A stretch of 64,000 bases of DNA. It comes from CAYVTV01 sp964526475. Lineage in GTDB: Bacteria; Bacteroidota; Bacteroidia; Bacteroidales; GCA-2748055. Shown here in pieces: positions 24,218 to 33,088 of the stretch. Location: NCBI GenBank assembly GCA_964526475.1, contig CAZGKF010000003.1, positions 1-64,000 on the forward strand, in the 5' to 3' direction. The notes below the pieces were generated by a model. That model ran no database searches, was not told the origin of the DNA, and was given only the letters and a program-made list of their open reading frames with translations. Numbering within the stretch: the first letter of the stretch is position 1; each line of letters begins with the position of its first letter. The position numbers were made by a program, and so were the translations under genes.

Positions 24218-25303
24218 ATGTTTATTTTTCTCAAAAATATCAGGAACATTACTTTTTGCATTCTGATCTCTGTTTTGACAGTACTTTCCCTTAAGGCTGC
24301 TGATGAAAATGGACAAATGGCAATAAATGATCAACATGATCCAAAAGAAGAGGAATTTGACGCCAATAAGTTAATAATCAGTCACATAAAAGATGCCCAC
24401 GAGTGGCATATTTTTACAAATTCTCATGGACACCATGTAAGTGTTCCTCTGCCTGTAATCCTTTTCAGTAAAACTTCCGGGTTTCATGTTTTTCTATCCG
24501 GTAAGCTTGCTCATGGCCATATGTACAAAGGCTTTAAATTAATGGAAGAAGGACAATATGCAGGGGCAATCGTTGAAATTGATAATAATGGGGATATCCA
24601 GGGCATTCCACTTGATTTCTCCATTACCAAAAATGTAGCCGGGATGCTCGTTGCTGTATTTTTTATACTTTTCTTTTTCATAAGGATGGGTAATATGTAT
24701 AAAAGGCGTGATATAACAATACCTCATGGCATTAACTCAGTTTTGGAACCGCTAATAATTTTTGTCAGGGATAATATTGCGCTTCCCAATATAGGGAATG
24801 AAAAATATGAAAGGTTTATGCCCTATCTGCTTACAGTTTTTTTCTTCATCCTCATAAACAATCTGTTTGGTCTTATCCCTTTCTTTCCATTTGGAGCAAA
24901 TGTTACCGGAAATATTGCTGTAACACTTGTTCTTTCACTATTTACTTTAATTGCAACAAATTTCAGTGGATCGAAAGATTATTGGAAACATATATTTGCC
25001 ACTCCGGGGGTTCCGGTATGGCTTTCCCCGATAATGATACCTGTTGAGTTCATAGGGATGTTCACAAAACCCTTTGCTTTGATGATCCGTCTGTTTGCAA
25101 ATATAACTGCTGGTCATATTATTATTTTAAGTCTTATAAGTCTTATTTTTATTTTTAAGTCTTTATATGTAGCTCCTATTTCGATTGTACTTGTTTTGTT
25201 TATGAATTTTTTGGAATTAATGGTTGCTTTTTTACAGTCATACATATTTACTCTTTTAAGTGCGTTATTTATTGGCCTGGCTGTAAAAGAGCACCATCAT
25301 TGA
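24218..25303 (+). CDS. atpB: ATP synthase Fo subunit a
   Basis: Subunit a forms the proton half-channels beside the c-ring. The 361-residue protein is longer than that of E. coli because it has a cleavable signal peptide (about 1-28) and a His-rich extracytoplasmic domain (about 29-140, with several HxH and HG pairs) before the membrane part, as in other Bacteroidetes. The essential arginine is Arg291 in the KPFALMIRLFANITAGH motif. The gene starts at the base after the preceding stop. Confidence 0.97.
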   Translation: MFIFLKNIRNITFCILISVLTVLSLKAADENGQMAINDQHDPKEEEFDANKLIISHIKDAHEWHIFTNSHGHHVSVPLPVILFSKTSGFHVFLSGKLAHGHMYKGFKLMEEGQYAGAIVEIDNNGDIQGIPLDFSITKNVAGMLVAVFFILFFFIRMGNMYKRRDITIPHGINSVLEPLIIFVRDNIALPNIGNEKYERFMPYLLTVFFFILINNLFGLIPFFPFGANVTGNIAVTLVLSLFTLIATNFSGSKDYWKHIFATPGVPVWLSPIMIPVEFIGMFTKPFALMIRLFANITAGHIIILSLISLIFIFKSLYVAPISIVLVLFMNFLELMVAFLQSYIFTLLSALFIGLAVKEHHH

Positions 25304-25328
25304 TATGTTAAACTTTAATTTATTTATT

Positions 25329-25535
25329 ATGGAAGTATCATTAGCTCCTATTGGAGCAGCTTTAGCAGTTATTGGAGTAGGTTTTGGAATTGGATGGATA
25401 GGGTCCAAAGCAATGGATGCCATTGCCAGACAACCTGAAGCAGCGTCAATGATCCAGACTTCGATGATCATTTCTGCAGCTCTCATTGAGGGAGCTACTC
25501 TGTTTGCAATAGTTGTAGTTTTAATTACAGCTTAA
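25329..25535 (+). CDS. atpE: ATP synthase Fo subunit c
   Basis: The 68-residue proteolipid has two membrane helices joined by the polar loop ARQPEA. The ion-binding carboxylate is Glu54 in SAALIEGATLF. The residue after the glutamate is Gly, not the Ser or Thr typical of sodium-binding rings, so proton coupling is expected. An ATG at 25305 would add eight residues; 25329 (MEVSLAPIG) matches the family start. It is followed by a strong terminator hairpin. Confidence 0.95.
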   Translation: MEVSLAPIGAALAVIGVGFGIGWIGSKAMDAIARQPEAASMIQTSMIISAALIEGATLFAIVVVLITA

Positions 25536-25540
25536 CTATT

Positions 25541-25579
25541 ACATGCCTGTAACGGTTGGTTACGGGCATGTTTTTTTTT
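25541..25579 (+). terminator. Intrinsic terminator/attenuator between atpE and atpF
   Basis: A 13-bp stem (25541-25553 with 25559-25571, one G-U pair) closed by the 5-base loop GGTTG runs into nine T residues. It is a textbook intrinsic terminator placed 5 bases behind the atpE stop, inside the operon. Partial termination would raise expression of the genes up to and including subunit c over the distal subunits. Confidence 0.85.
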
Positions 25580-25597
25580 AATTAAATACTCTTTATT

Positions 25598-26092
25598 ATG
25601 GACCTTATTACCCCTGATATAGGTTTGTTGTTCTGGACAACAATTGTATTCTTAATTGTGCTTATTATCTTAAAAAAATTTGCCTGGAAACCTATTCTTA
25701 ATGCCATTAACATTCGTGAAAATACGATTAGTTCAGCCTTATCCTCAGCTGAAAAAACAAAAGCAGAGATGGCAAAATTACAGGCAAAAAACGAGAAAAT
25801 TCTTGCACGGGCAAAAGCTGAAAGAGACGCAATAATTAAAGAGGCAAGAGAAATTAAAGAATCCATCATCACTGAAGCAAGAGAAATTGCCAACACTGAA
25901 GCTACCAAGATGTTTGAAGCAACCCGCATCAGTATTGAAAATGAAAAAATATCTGCAATGGATCAAATTAAGGAACAGGTAGCCATCCTCTCTTTGGAAA
26001 TAGCAGAAAAGATACTCCTTGAAAACCTCTCCTCTGATAAAAAACAAAAAGAATTACTGAATAAGTTGATTGAGAATATAAAAGTGAATTAA
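25598..26092 (+). CDS. atpF: ATP synthase Fo subunit b
   Basis: The 164-residue subunit has one N-terminal membrane helix (about 8-26) ending in KKFAWKPI, then a long amphipathic coiled coil rich in Ala, Glu and Lys that forms the peripheral stalk. Length is normal. It starts 18 bases behind the T tract of the intragenic terminator and is followed 8 bases later by atpH. Confidence 0.95.
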   Translation: MDLITPDIGLLFWTTIVFLIVLIILKKFAWKPILNAINIRENTISSALSSAEKTKAEMAKLQAKNEKILARAKAERDAIIKEAREIKESIITEAREIANTEATKMFEATRISIENEKISAMDQIKEQVAILSLEIAEKILLENLSSDKKQKELLNKLIENIKVN

Positions 26093-26100
26093 CAATAATC

Positions 26101-26643
26101 ATGAACGAAAGCAAAATACCGGTAAGATACGCCAGGACACTGTTCTTGTCGGCACAGGAGCAAGGGCTTGCGGATGTGGTTATGAATGACATGAAAATAG
26201 TTCATAGTGTTGTGATACAAGATGATTTTATTGCCATTATGAAAAGTCCGTTGATTAAAATTTCCCTTAAAAAAAGTATTTTCACAAACCTTTTTAAGGA
26301 AAAAATTAATTCCCTCACTATGAATTTCCTTGACATGGTTATACAAAATAAAAGAGAGATTTATATTGACAGGATCATCAGGTATTTTCACCGGCTCTAT
26401 AATCAGCATAAAGGAATAAAAAGTGCGGAAATAATTCTTCCGGTGAGCATGGATCGTACCATGAGAGAAAAATTCATCAATATTTTGAAGGATTTTTTCA
26501 ATTCAGAAATTGAACTTACAGAAAAGATTAAACCTGAAATACTTGGAGGTTTTATTCTTACATTAGACGATGAGCAGTTTGATGCAAGTGTAAAAAGTTC
26601 ATTATTCAGGTTAAAAAGAATATTTGCAGAAGAAAAACATTAA
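26101..26643 (+). CDS. atpH: ATP synthase F1 subunit delta
   Basis: The 180-residue protein shows the delta/OSCP pattern: an N-terminal helical domain beginning IPVRYARTLFLSAQEQG, and the C-terminal motif KIKPEILGGFILTLDDEQFDASVKSSL. It links the peripheral stalk to the top of F1. It lies between atpF and atpA as usual. Confidence 0.95.
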   Translation: MNESKIPVRYARTLFLSAQEQGLADVVMNDMKIVHSVVIQDDFIAIMKSPLIKISLKKSIFTNLFKEKINSLTMNFLDMVIQNKREIYIDRIIRYFHRLYNQHKGIKSAEIILPVSMDRTMREKFINILKDFFNSEIELTEKIKPEILGGFILTLDDEQFDASVKSSLFRLKRIFAEEKH

Positions 26644-26662
26644 ATGTTACAAACATAATCAA

Positions 26663-28249
26663 ATGAAAGAAATTAAACCCTCAGAAGTATCTGCTGTATT
26701 AAAAAAACAGCTTCAGGCCTTCAAAACCGGAGCAGAACTGGAAGAAGTAGGTACAGTCTTACAGGTAGGCGATGGTATTGCGAGAATATATGGCCTTTTA
26801 AAAGTTCAGTCGAATGAACTTGTTGAATTTGAAAACGGAGTAACGGGCATTGTACTTAACCTTGAAGAAGACAATGTAGGGGTTGTATTACTCGGCTCTA
26901 CCGAAATGATAAAGGAAGGAGATACAGTAAAACGAACTAAAAGAATTGCTTCCATAAATGTAGGTGAAGGACTTCCCGGAAGAATTATAAACACCATGGG
27001 GGAGCCATTGGATGGGAAAGGTCCAATTAAAGGTGAACTTTTTGAAATGCCTCTCGAAAGAAAAGCTCCCGGAGTGATTTTCCGCCAACCGGTAAGGGAA
27101 CCACTTCAAACAGGTATTAAAGCAATTGATGCGATGATCCCGATAGGAAGAGGGCAGCGGGAACTTATTATTGGCGATCGTCAGACAGGGAAAACCTCTA
27201 TCGCTATAGATACTATAATAAATCAGAAAGAATTTTATAAAAAGGGCGAAACCGTATATTGTATTTATGTTGCAATTGGGCAGAAGGGTTCCACAGTTAT
27301 GAATATTGCCAAAACCCTTGAAGAAGCAGGAGCAATGCCCTATACCGTCATTGTCTGTGCCACAGCATCAGATCCTGCCGCACAGCAATTTTTTGCTCCT
27401 TTTGCCGGAGCTTCCATCGGAGAATATTTCAGGGATACAGGCAGACCTGCCCTGATCATTTTCGATGACCTTTCCAAACAGGCAGTTTCTTACCGGGAAG
27501 TCTCCCTTCTCCTCCGAAGACCACCAGGACGTGAAGCTTATCCCGGCGATGTTTTCTACCTGCACTCCCGACTTCTTGAAAGGGCAGCAAAGATTATCGA
27601 ATCTGACGCAATAGCGCAACAAATGAACGATCTGCCTCAAAGTATTAAACATTTGGTTAAAGGAGGTGGGTCTCTGACTGCTTTACCTATCATTGAGACT
27701 CAGGCAGGAGACGTTTCAGCATATATCCCTACAAATGTCATTTCAATTACTGATGGACAGATCTTTCTGGAATCCAACTTATTCAATGCAGGGGTAAGAC
27801 CTGCCATTAATGTGGGGATTTCAGTATCAAGGGTAGGAGGTAATGCCCAAATTAAATCATATAGAAAGATTGCCGGTACTCTTAAACTTGACCAGGCACA
27901 ATACAGGGAACTGGAAGCATTTTCGAAATTCGGTTCTGATTTAGATGCATCCACTCTTGCAATACTCGACAAAGGCTCAAAAAATGTTGAGCTTCTCAAA
28001 CAGTCCCTAAATTCTCCAATGCCGGTTGAAAAACAGATTGCGATTATCTTTTGTGGTGTACGTGGATACCTGTCAGATGTTCCCTTAGTTAAAATAAGAG
28101 AATTTGAAACTGCATATCTGGATTTTCTTGAAATAAATCACAAAGACTTGCTTTCCAGTCTTAAAGCAGGAGAACTTAACAACGAAATGATGGAAACTCT
28201 GGAAGAAGTTGCAATTGAAATTTCTGATAAATATAAACGCACAAATTAA
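26663..28249 (+). CDS. atpA: ATP synthase F1 subunit alpha
   Basis: The 528-residue subunit has the P-loop GDRQTGKT (171-178), the RQPVREPLQTGIKAID segment and the PAINVGISVSRVGG motif. The start at 26663 (MKEIKPSEVS) is chosen over a methionine 39 bases upstream, which would overlap atpH and add non-family residues. The catalytic partner subunit beta is encoded about 10 kb away. Confidence 0.97.
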   Translation: MKEIKPSEVSAVLKKQLQAFKTGAELEEVGTVLQVGDGIARIYGLLKVQSNELVEFENGVTGIVLNLEEDNVGVVLLGSTEMIKEGDTVKRTKRIASINVGEGLPGRIINTMGEPLDGKGPIKGELFEMPLERKAPGVIFRQPVREPLQTGIKAIDAMIPIGRGQRELIIGDRQTGKTSIAIDTIINQKEFYKKGETVYCIYVAIGQKGSTVMNIAKTLEEAGAMPYTVIVCATASDPAAQQFFAPFAGASIGEYFRDTGRPALIIFDDLSKQAVSYREVSLLLRRPPGREAYPGDVFYLHSRLLERAAKIIESDAIAQQMNDLPQSIKHLVKGGGSLTALPIIETQAGDVSAYIPTNVISITDGQIFLESNLFNAGVRPAINVGISVSRVGGNAQIKSYRKIAGTLKLDQAQYRELEAFSKFGSDLDASTLAILDKGSKNVELLKQSLNSPMPVEKQIAIIFCGVRGYLSDVPLVKIREFETAYLDFLEINHKDLLSSLKAGELNNEMMETLEEVAIEISDKYKRTN

Positions 28250-28291
28250 TATAACGATCCGGGAAATTCAAATTCATAGTTTGTTTTCATA

Positions 28292-29197
28292 ATGCCAAAC
28301 CTGAAAGAAATAAAGAACAGATTATCTTCTGTTACCTCTACACAACAGATAACAGGTGCCATGAAAATGGTTTCCGCAGCTAAACTTAAAAAGGCGCAGG
28401 ATGCCATTATTCAACTGAGGCCCTATGCAAGAAAGCTCAATGAAATTCTTATTGATATCAATGATTTCTTAAATAGTAAGATCAATAATGAATTTACCCG
28501 TAAAAGACCCATAAAAAAAGTCCTTCTCATTGTTATCACTTCTAACAGGGGTCTGTGCGGCGGGTTTAATGCAAATGTGATCCGAAAAGTATTTGCGGAA
28601 TCTGCTGAGAATTATAACAGTCAGCTTCGGCAAGGAAATGTGCATTTATATATTATCGGAAAAAAAGGGGGAGATTTACTAAAAAGAAGAAACTTCCATA
28701 TTATAAAAACCAGAAACGACATATTTAATACCCTCAACTTTGAAAATGCTTCATTAATTGCCAGCGACATCATGCAATTGTTTATTGAAGGAAAGTATGA
28801 CAGGATAGACCTTATTTACAACGAATTTAAAAACGCTGCTGTCCAGATTCTAACAACCGAGCAGTTTCTTCCGATGAAAATCGTCGTCCCCGATAAAAAG
28901 GAGAAAGAAATGCTCATGAAATATGAAACTTATGCTGATTTCATATTCGAATCTTCAAAAGAATATATTGTTGACAAACTTATTCCCCGTTTATTAAAAA
29001 TCCAGTTTTATAAAGCTCTTCTTGACAGCCACGCCTCCGAGTATGGAGCAAGGATGACATCCATGCACAAAGCAACTGACAATGCCGGTGAATTGATTAA
29101 AGAACTTACTCTTGAATATAATAAAGCCAGACAGGCTGCCATTACCAAGGAAATTCTTGAAATTACGAGTGGAGCAGAAGCATTAAGGAGTAGTTAA
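28292..29197 (+). CDS. atpG: ATP synthase F1 subunit gamma
   Basis: The rotor shaft subunit, 301 residues. It shows the family ends: KEIKNRLSSVTSTQQITGAMKMVSAAKLKKA at the start (given in part) and EYGARMTSMHKATDNAGELI with YNKARQAAITKEI near the C-terminus, plus the central SNRGLCGGFN motif. It ends the first atp block; only 36 bases separate it from the convergent carB. Confidence 0.96.
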   Translation: MPNLKEIKNRLSSVTSTQQITGAMKMVSAAKLKKAQDAIIQLRPYARKLNEILIDINDFLNSKINNEFTRKRPIKKVLLIVITSNRGLCGGFNANVIRKVFAESAENYNSQLRQGNVHLYIIGKKGGDLLKRRNFHIIKTRNDIFNTLNFENASLIASDIMQLFIEGKYDRIDLIYNEFKNAAVQILTTEQFLPMKIVVPDKKEKEMLMKYETYADFIFESSKEYIVDKLIPRLLKIQFYKALLDSHASEYGARMTSMHKATDNAGELIKELTLEYNKARQAAITKEILEITSGAEALRSS

Positions 29198-29233
29198 TGT
29201 AATCCTTTATTAAATACCAAAGAAACTTCCAGC

Positions 29234-32200
29234 TTAATATTCATCCCAGCTCTTAATCAGAATATCATCCATGTCTAATTTACAGAATGCAATTATAAAT
29301 GCACTTGCAAGACGGGCATTGGTAATAAGAGGAACATTGTAATCAATAGCGCTTCGCCTTATAGTATAATCATTAAACAATTCATTCTTTGAGAGATCTT
29401 TTGGAATATTAACCACAAGATCAATCATTCCTCCACGAATATAATCAAGTGTATTAGGCTTTTTATTCTCATCCGGCCAATGAAGAGGAGTAGAATCAAT
29501 GCCATTAAGCTTAAGGAAATTATATGTTCCATAAGTTGCAAAAATATTATATCCCTTACCGGAAAGCATTCGGCAACTGTTGATAAGCTCAACCTTCGAA
29601 CGCATTTCTCCTGTGGAAAGAAGTATATTTTTTTTAGGAATTGTATAGCCAACTGATAGCATGGCTTTTAGGATTGCCTCGTAAAAATTGTCTCCTATGC
29701 AACCTACCTCACCCGTTGAAGCCATATCGACACCCAATACCGGATCAGCTTTTTTTAGTCTTGAAAACGAAAACTGTGGAGCTTTAATGCCAATATATTC
29801 CAGATCAAAAATTGATTTATGCGGTTTCTCAACTGATGAAATATTGAGTATTACTTTTGTTGCCTGCTCTATCAAATTAACTTTTAATACCTTTGACACA
29901 AACGGCATACTTCGTGAAGCCCTCAGGTTACATTCGATAACTTTTATCTCATTATCCTTAGCAAGAAACTGTATATTAAAAGGTCCTGTTATATTTAAGG
30001 CCTGTGCGATTTGCCGGGAAATCTTTTTTATTCTTCTTACCGTTTCAAAATAAATTTTCTGGGGAGGAAAAACAATTGTTGCATCTCCTGAATGCACTCC
30101 GGCAAATTCAACATGTTCGCTTATCGCATATGAAAACAGTTCTCCTTGTTTCGCAACAGCATCAATCTCTATCTCTTTTGCCTGTTCGATAAATTCAGAA
30201 ACGACCACCGGAAATTGTTTAGACACATTGGCAGCCAGTTTAAGAAAATGCTCCATTTCCTCTCTATTGGAAACTACGTTCATTGCTGCACCTGAAAGAA
30301 CATATGAAGGGCGTATAAGCACAGGAAATCCTACCTTATCAATAAATTCATTAATTTCGTGCATGCTGGTCATCTCCTTCCACCTGGGCTGGTCAATCTC
30401 AAGTTTATCAAGCAGCATGGAGAACTTATGACGGTTTTCGGCAGTATCAATCGATAAGGGAGATGTTCCAAGGATGGTAACATTCTGCTTAAAAAGTCTC
30501 ATTGCAAGATTGTTGGGAATCTGCCCTCCCATCGATAATATTACACCTTTAGGGCATTCAAGCTCAATGATATCCAGTACACGTTCAAAAGAAAGCTCAT
30601 CAAAATAAAGCCTGTCGCATATATCATAATCAGTACTAACTGTTTCAGGATTATAATTGATCATAACTGACCTGTATCCTGCTTTATTTACACTGTTTAA
30701 TGAATTAACGCTGCACCAGTCAAACTCTACACTGCTACCTATCCTGTATGCCCCTGAACCAAGAACGATAACCGATTTGCTATCTTTCTCGAATTTAATA
30801 TCATGCTCATCTCCACTGTAAGTAAGATAAAGATAATTTGTCTGTGCCGGATATTCAGCAGCAAGGGTGTCAATTTGCTTTACATAAGGAACAATACCTG
30901 TCCTAATCCTGCATCCCCTTATCTTTAAAAGATTTTCTTCAAGTTTATCATCTTTATAAATAATTCTTGCCAGTTGAAAATCTGAAAAACCGGCTATTTT
31001 GGCATCAAGAATATAGTTCTCAGGCAAATCCTCAATTTTTTTATATTTTTCCAGTAAACCCTTGAGATCATATATTTTTTTCAATTTTAGTAAAAACCAC
31101 CTGTCAATCTTTGTAATCTCGTAAATCCTATCTACCGTGAGCTTATTAGCAAAAGCCTTTTCAATAACCAATATCCTCATATCAGTAGGTTCCGCAAGCT
31201 CTTTCTCAATATCCTCCACTGAATTATCATGGTTTCCTACAAATCCATGCAAACCCTGACCAATCATTCGTATTCCCTTCTGTATGGCTTCTTCAAAGGT
31301 ACGCCCAATCGCCATAACTTCTCCAACCGATTTCATGCTTGAATCAATAACTTTCGAAACACCGATAAATTTATTCAGATCCCATCGGGGAATTTTTACC
31401 ACAATATAGTCCAGTGCAGGTTCAAAAAAAGCAGTAGTTGTTTTTGTTATGGAATTTTTTAACTGATGCAGGCCATAACCCAATGCCAGTTTAGCCGCAA
31501 CAAAAGCCAGGGGATATCCTGTAGCTTTCGAGGCAAGAGCACTGGAGCGGGACAAACGTGCGTTAACTTCAATTACACGATAATCTTCCGACTCAGGATC
31601 CAGGGCATACTGAACATTGCACTCTCCCACAATGCCAATATGACGAATAAGTTCAATGGCTAATTTTCTGAGTTTATGATATTCGCTGTTATTAAGTGTC
31701 TGTGAAGGTGCCACCACAATACTCTCACCTGTGTGAATACCAAGGGGGTCAAAATTTTCCATATTACAAACTGTAATGCAGTTATCAAATTTGTCACGCA
31801 CCACTTCATATTCAATTTCCTTCCAGCCCTTCAGAGACTCCTCAACAAGGATCTGCGATGAATAAGAGAAAGCTTTCCTGGCAAGTTGTTCAAGCTCATC
31901 CTTATTGGAACAAAACCCGCTACCTTGCCCACCCAGAGTATAAGCAGCCCTTATTATAATTGGAAAACCAAGCTTGTCTGCAGCAATGATTGCATCCTTA
32001 ACAGAAGTCACTGCAAAACTCTTTGGTGTTTTTATGTTTATCTCTCCCAGTTTGCTGATAAAATTTTCCCTGTCCTCTGTATCAATTATAGCCTGAACAG
32101 GTGTTCCCAAAACTCTTATATTATTATTTTCAAAAATATTCTTTCTGTATAATGCTATCCCGCAATTAAGAGCCGTCTGACCACCAAACGATAAAAGTAT

Positions 32201-32449
32201 TCCATCAGGCTTTTCCTTCTTAATGACTTTTTCAACAAAAAATGGGGTTACAGGCAGAAAATATATCTTATTGGCTATTCCTTCACTTGTTTGAACAGTA
32301 GCAATATTCGGATTAATAAGAACAGTGAATATTCCTTCTTCCTTTAAAGCTTTCAGAGCCTGGGACCCGGAATAATCAAATTCCCCTGCTTCCCCAATTT
32401 TTAATGCTCCTGATCCTAGAATTAATACCTTCTTTATCGTTTTATCCAT
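29234..32449 (-). CDS. carB: Carbamoyl-phosphate synthase large subunit
   Basis: CarB makes carbamoyl phosphate from ammonia, bicarbonate and two ATP for arginine and pyrimidine synthesis. The 1071-residue chain has the two homologous ATP-grasp halves (GSGALKIGEAGEFDYSGSQ near the start; GSGAYRIGSSVEFDWCSVN near 565), an oligomerisation region between them and a C-terminal MGS-like allosteric domain (INSCRMLSGKGYNIFATYGT onward). It is divergent from argR. Its glutaminase partner carA lies 19 kb away on the other strand. Confidence 0.97.
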   Translation of the reverse strand: MDKTIKKVLILGSGALKIGEAGEFDYSGSQALKALKEEGIFTVLINPNIATVQTSEGIANKIYFLPVTPFFVEKVIKKEKPDGILLSFGGQTALNCGIALYRKNIFENNNIRVLGTPVQAIIDTEDRENFISKLGEINIKTPKSFAVTSVKDAIIAADKLGFPIIIRAAYTLGGQGSGFCSNKDELEQLARKAFSYSSQILVEESLKGWKEIEYEVVRDKFDNCITVCNMENFDPLGIHTGESIVVAPSQTLNNSEYHKLRKLAIELIRHIGIVGECNVQYALDPESEDYRVIEVNARLSRSSALASKATGYPLAFVAAKLALGYGLHQLKNSITKTTTAFFEPALDYIVVKIPRWDLNKFIGVSKVIDSSMKSVGEVMAIGRTFEEAIQKGIRMIGQGLHGFVGNHDNSVEDIEKELAEPTDMRILVIEKAFANKLTVDRIYEITKIDRWFLLKLKKIYDLKGLLEKYKKIEDLPENYILDAKIAGFSDFQLARIIYKDDKLEENLLKIRGCRIRTGIVPYVKQIDTLAAEYPAQTNYLYLTYSGDEHDIKFEKDSKSVIVLGSGAYRIGSSVEFDWCSVNSLNSVNKAGYRSVMINYNPETVSTDYDICDRLYFDELSFERVLDIIELECPKGVILSMGGQIPNNLAMRLFKQNVTILGTSPLSIDTAENRHKFSMLLDKLEIDQPRWKEMTSMHEINEFIDKVGFPVLIRPSYVLSGAAMNVVSNREEMEHFLKLAANVSKQFPVVVSEFIEQAKEIEIDAVAKQGELFSYAISEHVEFAGVHSGDATIVFPPQKIYFETVRRIKKISRQIAQALNITGPFNIQFLAKDNEIKVIECNLRASRSMPFVSKVLKVNLIEQATKVILNISSVEKPHKSIFDLEYIGIKAPQFSFSRLKKADPVLGVDMASTGEVGCIGDNFYEAILKAMLSVGYTIPKKNILLSTGEMRSKVELINSCRMLSGKGYNIFATYGTYNFLKLNGIDSTPLHWPDENKKPNTLDYIRGGMIDLVVNIPKDLSKNELFNDYTIRRSAIDYNVPLITNARLASAFIIAFCKLDMDDILIKSWDEY

Positions 32450-32483
32450 TTAAAAAATTTGTTAAAGACCAGTTTTTCACGCG

Positions 32484-32491
32484 CAAAATTA
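32484..32491 (-). promoter_or_regulatory. Candidate -7 box for carB
   Basis: The minus strand reads TAATTTTG, a perfect TAnnTTTG match 34 bases before the carB start. It lies within the 14-bp palindrome AAAATTATAATTTT (32485-32498). The -33 side runs into the argR promoter, so the two promoters are back to back. Confidence 0.45.
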
Positions 32492-32510
32492 TAATTTTTT
32501 TGGTAATTTC

Positions 32511-32542
32511 TTGTTTTATATCAGATAAAATGTATAAATTTG
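32511..32542 (+). promoter_or_regulatory. argR promoter (TTG-N21-TAAATTTG)
   Basis: A TTG at 32511-32513 and TAAATTTG at 32535-32542 are separated by 21 bases, a good fit to the Bacteroidetes -33/-7 consensus. Initiation is expected near 32549, giving a leader of roughly 16 bases. The -7 box lies inside the first ARG box. Confidence 0.7.
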
Positions 32543-32567
32543 CAAATATTATGTATAAATATACATG
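32529..32567 (+). promoter_or_regulatory. Twin ARG boxes (ArgR operator)
   Basis: Two 18-bp boxes, 32529-32546 and 32550-32567, share ATGTATAAAT at the same positions and are separated by 3 bp (21 bp centre to centre), exactly the classical ArgR hexamer operator geometry. The second box is a near-perfect palindrome (ATGTAT-AAAT-ATACAT). The first covers the -7 element and the second contains the argR start codon, so bound ArgR would block initiation. Confidence 0.75.
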
Positions 32568-33026
32568 AAGGCAAAAAGTCAGCGTTTAAAAGCGATCCGT
32601 AAATTGATTAGCAGTGATAAAATTTCAAGCCAGGAGGAACTGTTGAAATTATTATCCTATGAAGGATTTCGGATGACACAGGCAACTTTGTCCAGAGATT
32701 TGAAATTTTTGCGGGTTGCAAAAATGCCTGACATTGAAAAAAGTTATATTTACGTTCTTCCGGATAATGAGTCTTTACAGGGAGAAGTTGAAAAAACTGC
32801 TGTACCCCTAACCGGGTTTATCTCAATTGACTTTGCTCAGGGTATGGGGCTTATAAAAACCTGGTCTGGTTTTGCTCCCAGTGTTGCATCAACTATCGAC
32901 TCATGGAATTTATGGGAAATTGCAGGCTCAATTGCAGGTGATGATACCATACTGCTTATTCCGCGTGACGGAATTACAAAAGATGATCTGATTCAAAGAT
33001 TAAGGGAATTCATTCCCGGATTATAA
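32565..33026 (+). CDS. argR: Arginine repressor
   Basis: The 153-residue protein has the ArgR winged helix (KAIRKLISSDKISSQEELL, then the recognition motif QATLSRDLKFLRV) and the C-terminal arginine-binding hexamerisation domain, which includes GLIKTWSGFAPSVASTID and AGDDTILLIPRD. It heads an operon with proC, argH, proB and proA. The operator over its own promoter indicates autoregulation, and the divergent carB may be affected too. Confidence 0.95.
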   Translation: MKAKSQRLKAIRKLISSDKISSQEELLKLLSYEGFRMTQATLSRDLKFLRVAKMPDIEKSYIYVLPDNESLQGEVEKTAVPLTGFISIDFAQGMGLIKTWSGFAPSVASTIDSWNLWEIAGSIAGDDTILLIPRDGITKDDLIQRLREFIPGL

Positions 33027-33088
33027 AAAAGTGAAACTAGAAAAATATATCATTTAATCTATTCAAAGCACACATATAAGCATTTACC

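Noticed and set aside
25329..25535. Sodium-type ATP synthase c-ring
   Set aside because: The residue after Glu54 is Gly and the helix-1 Gln of sodium-binding rings is not present, so proton coupling is more likely.
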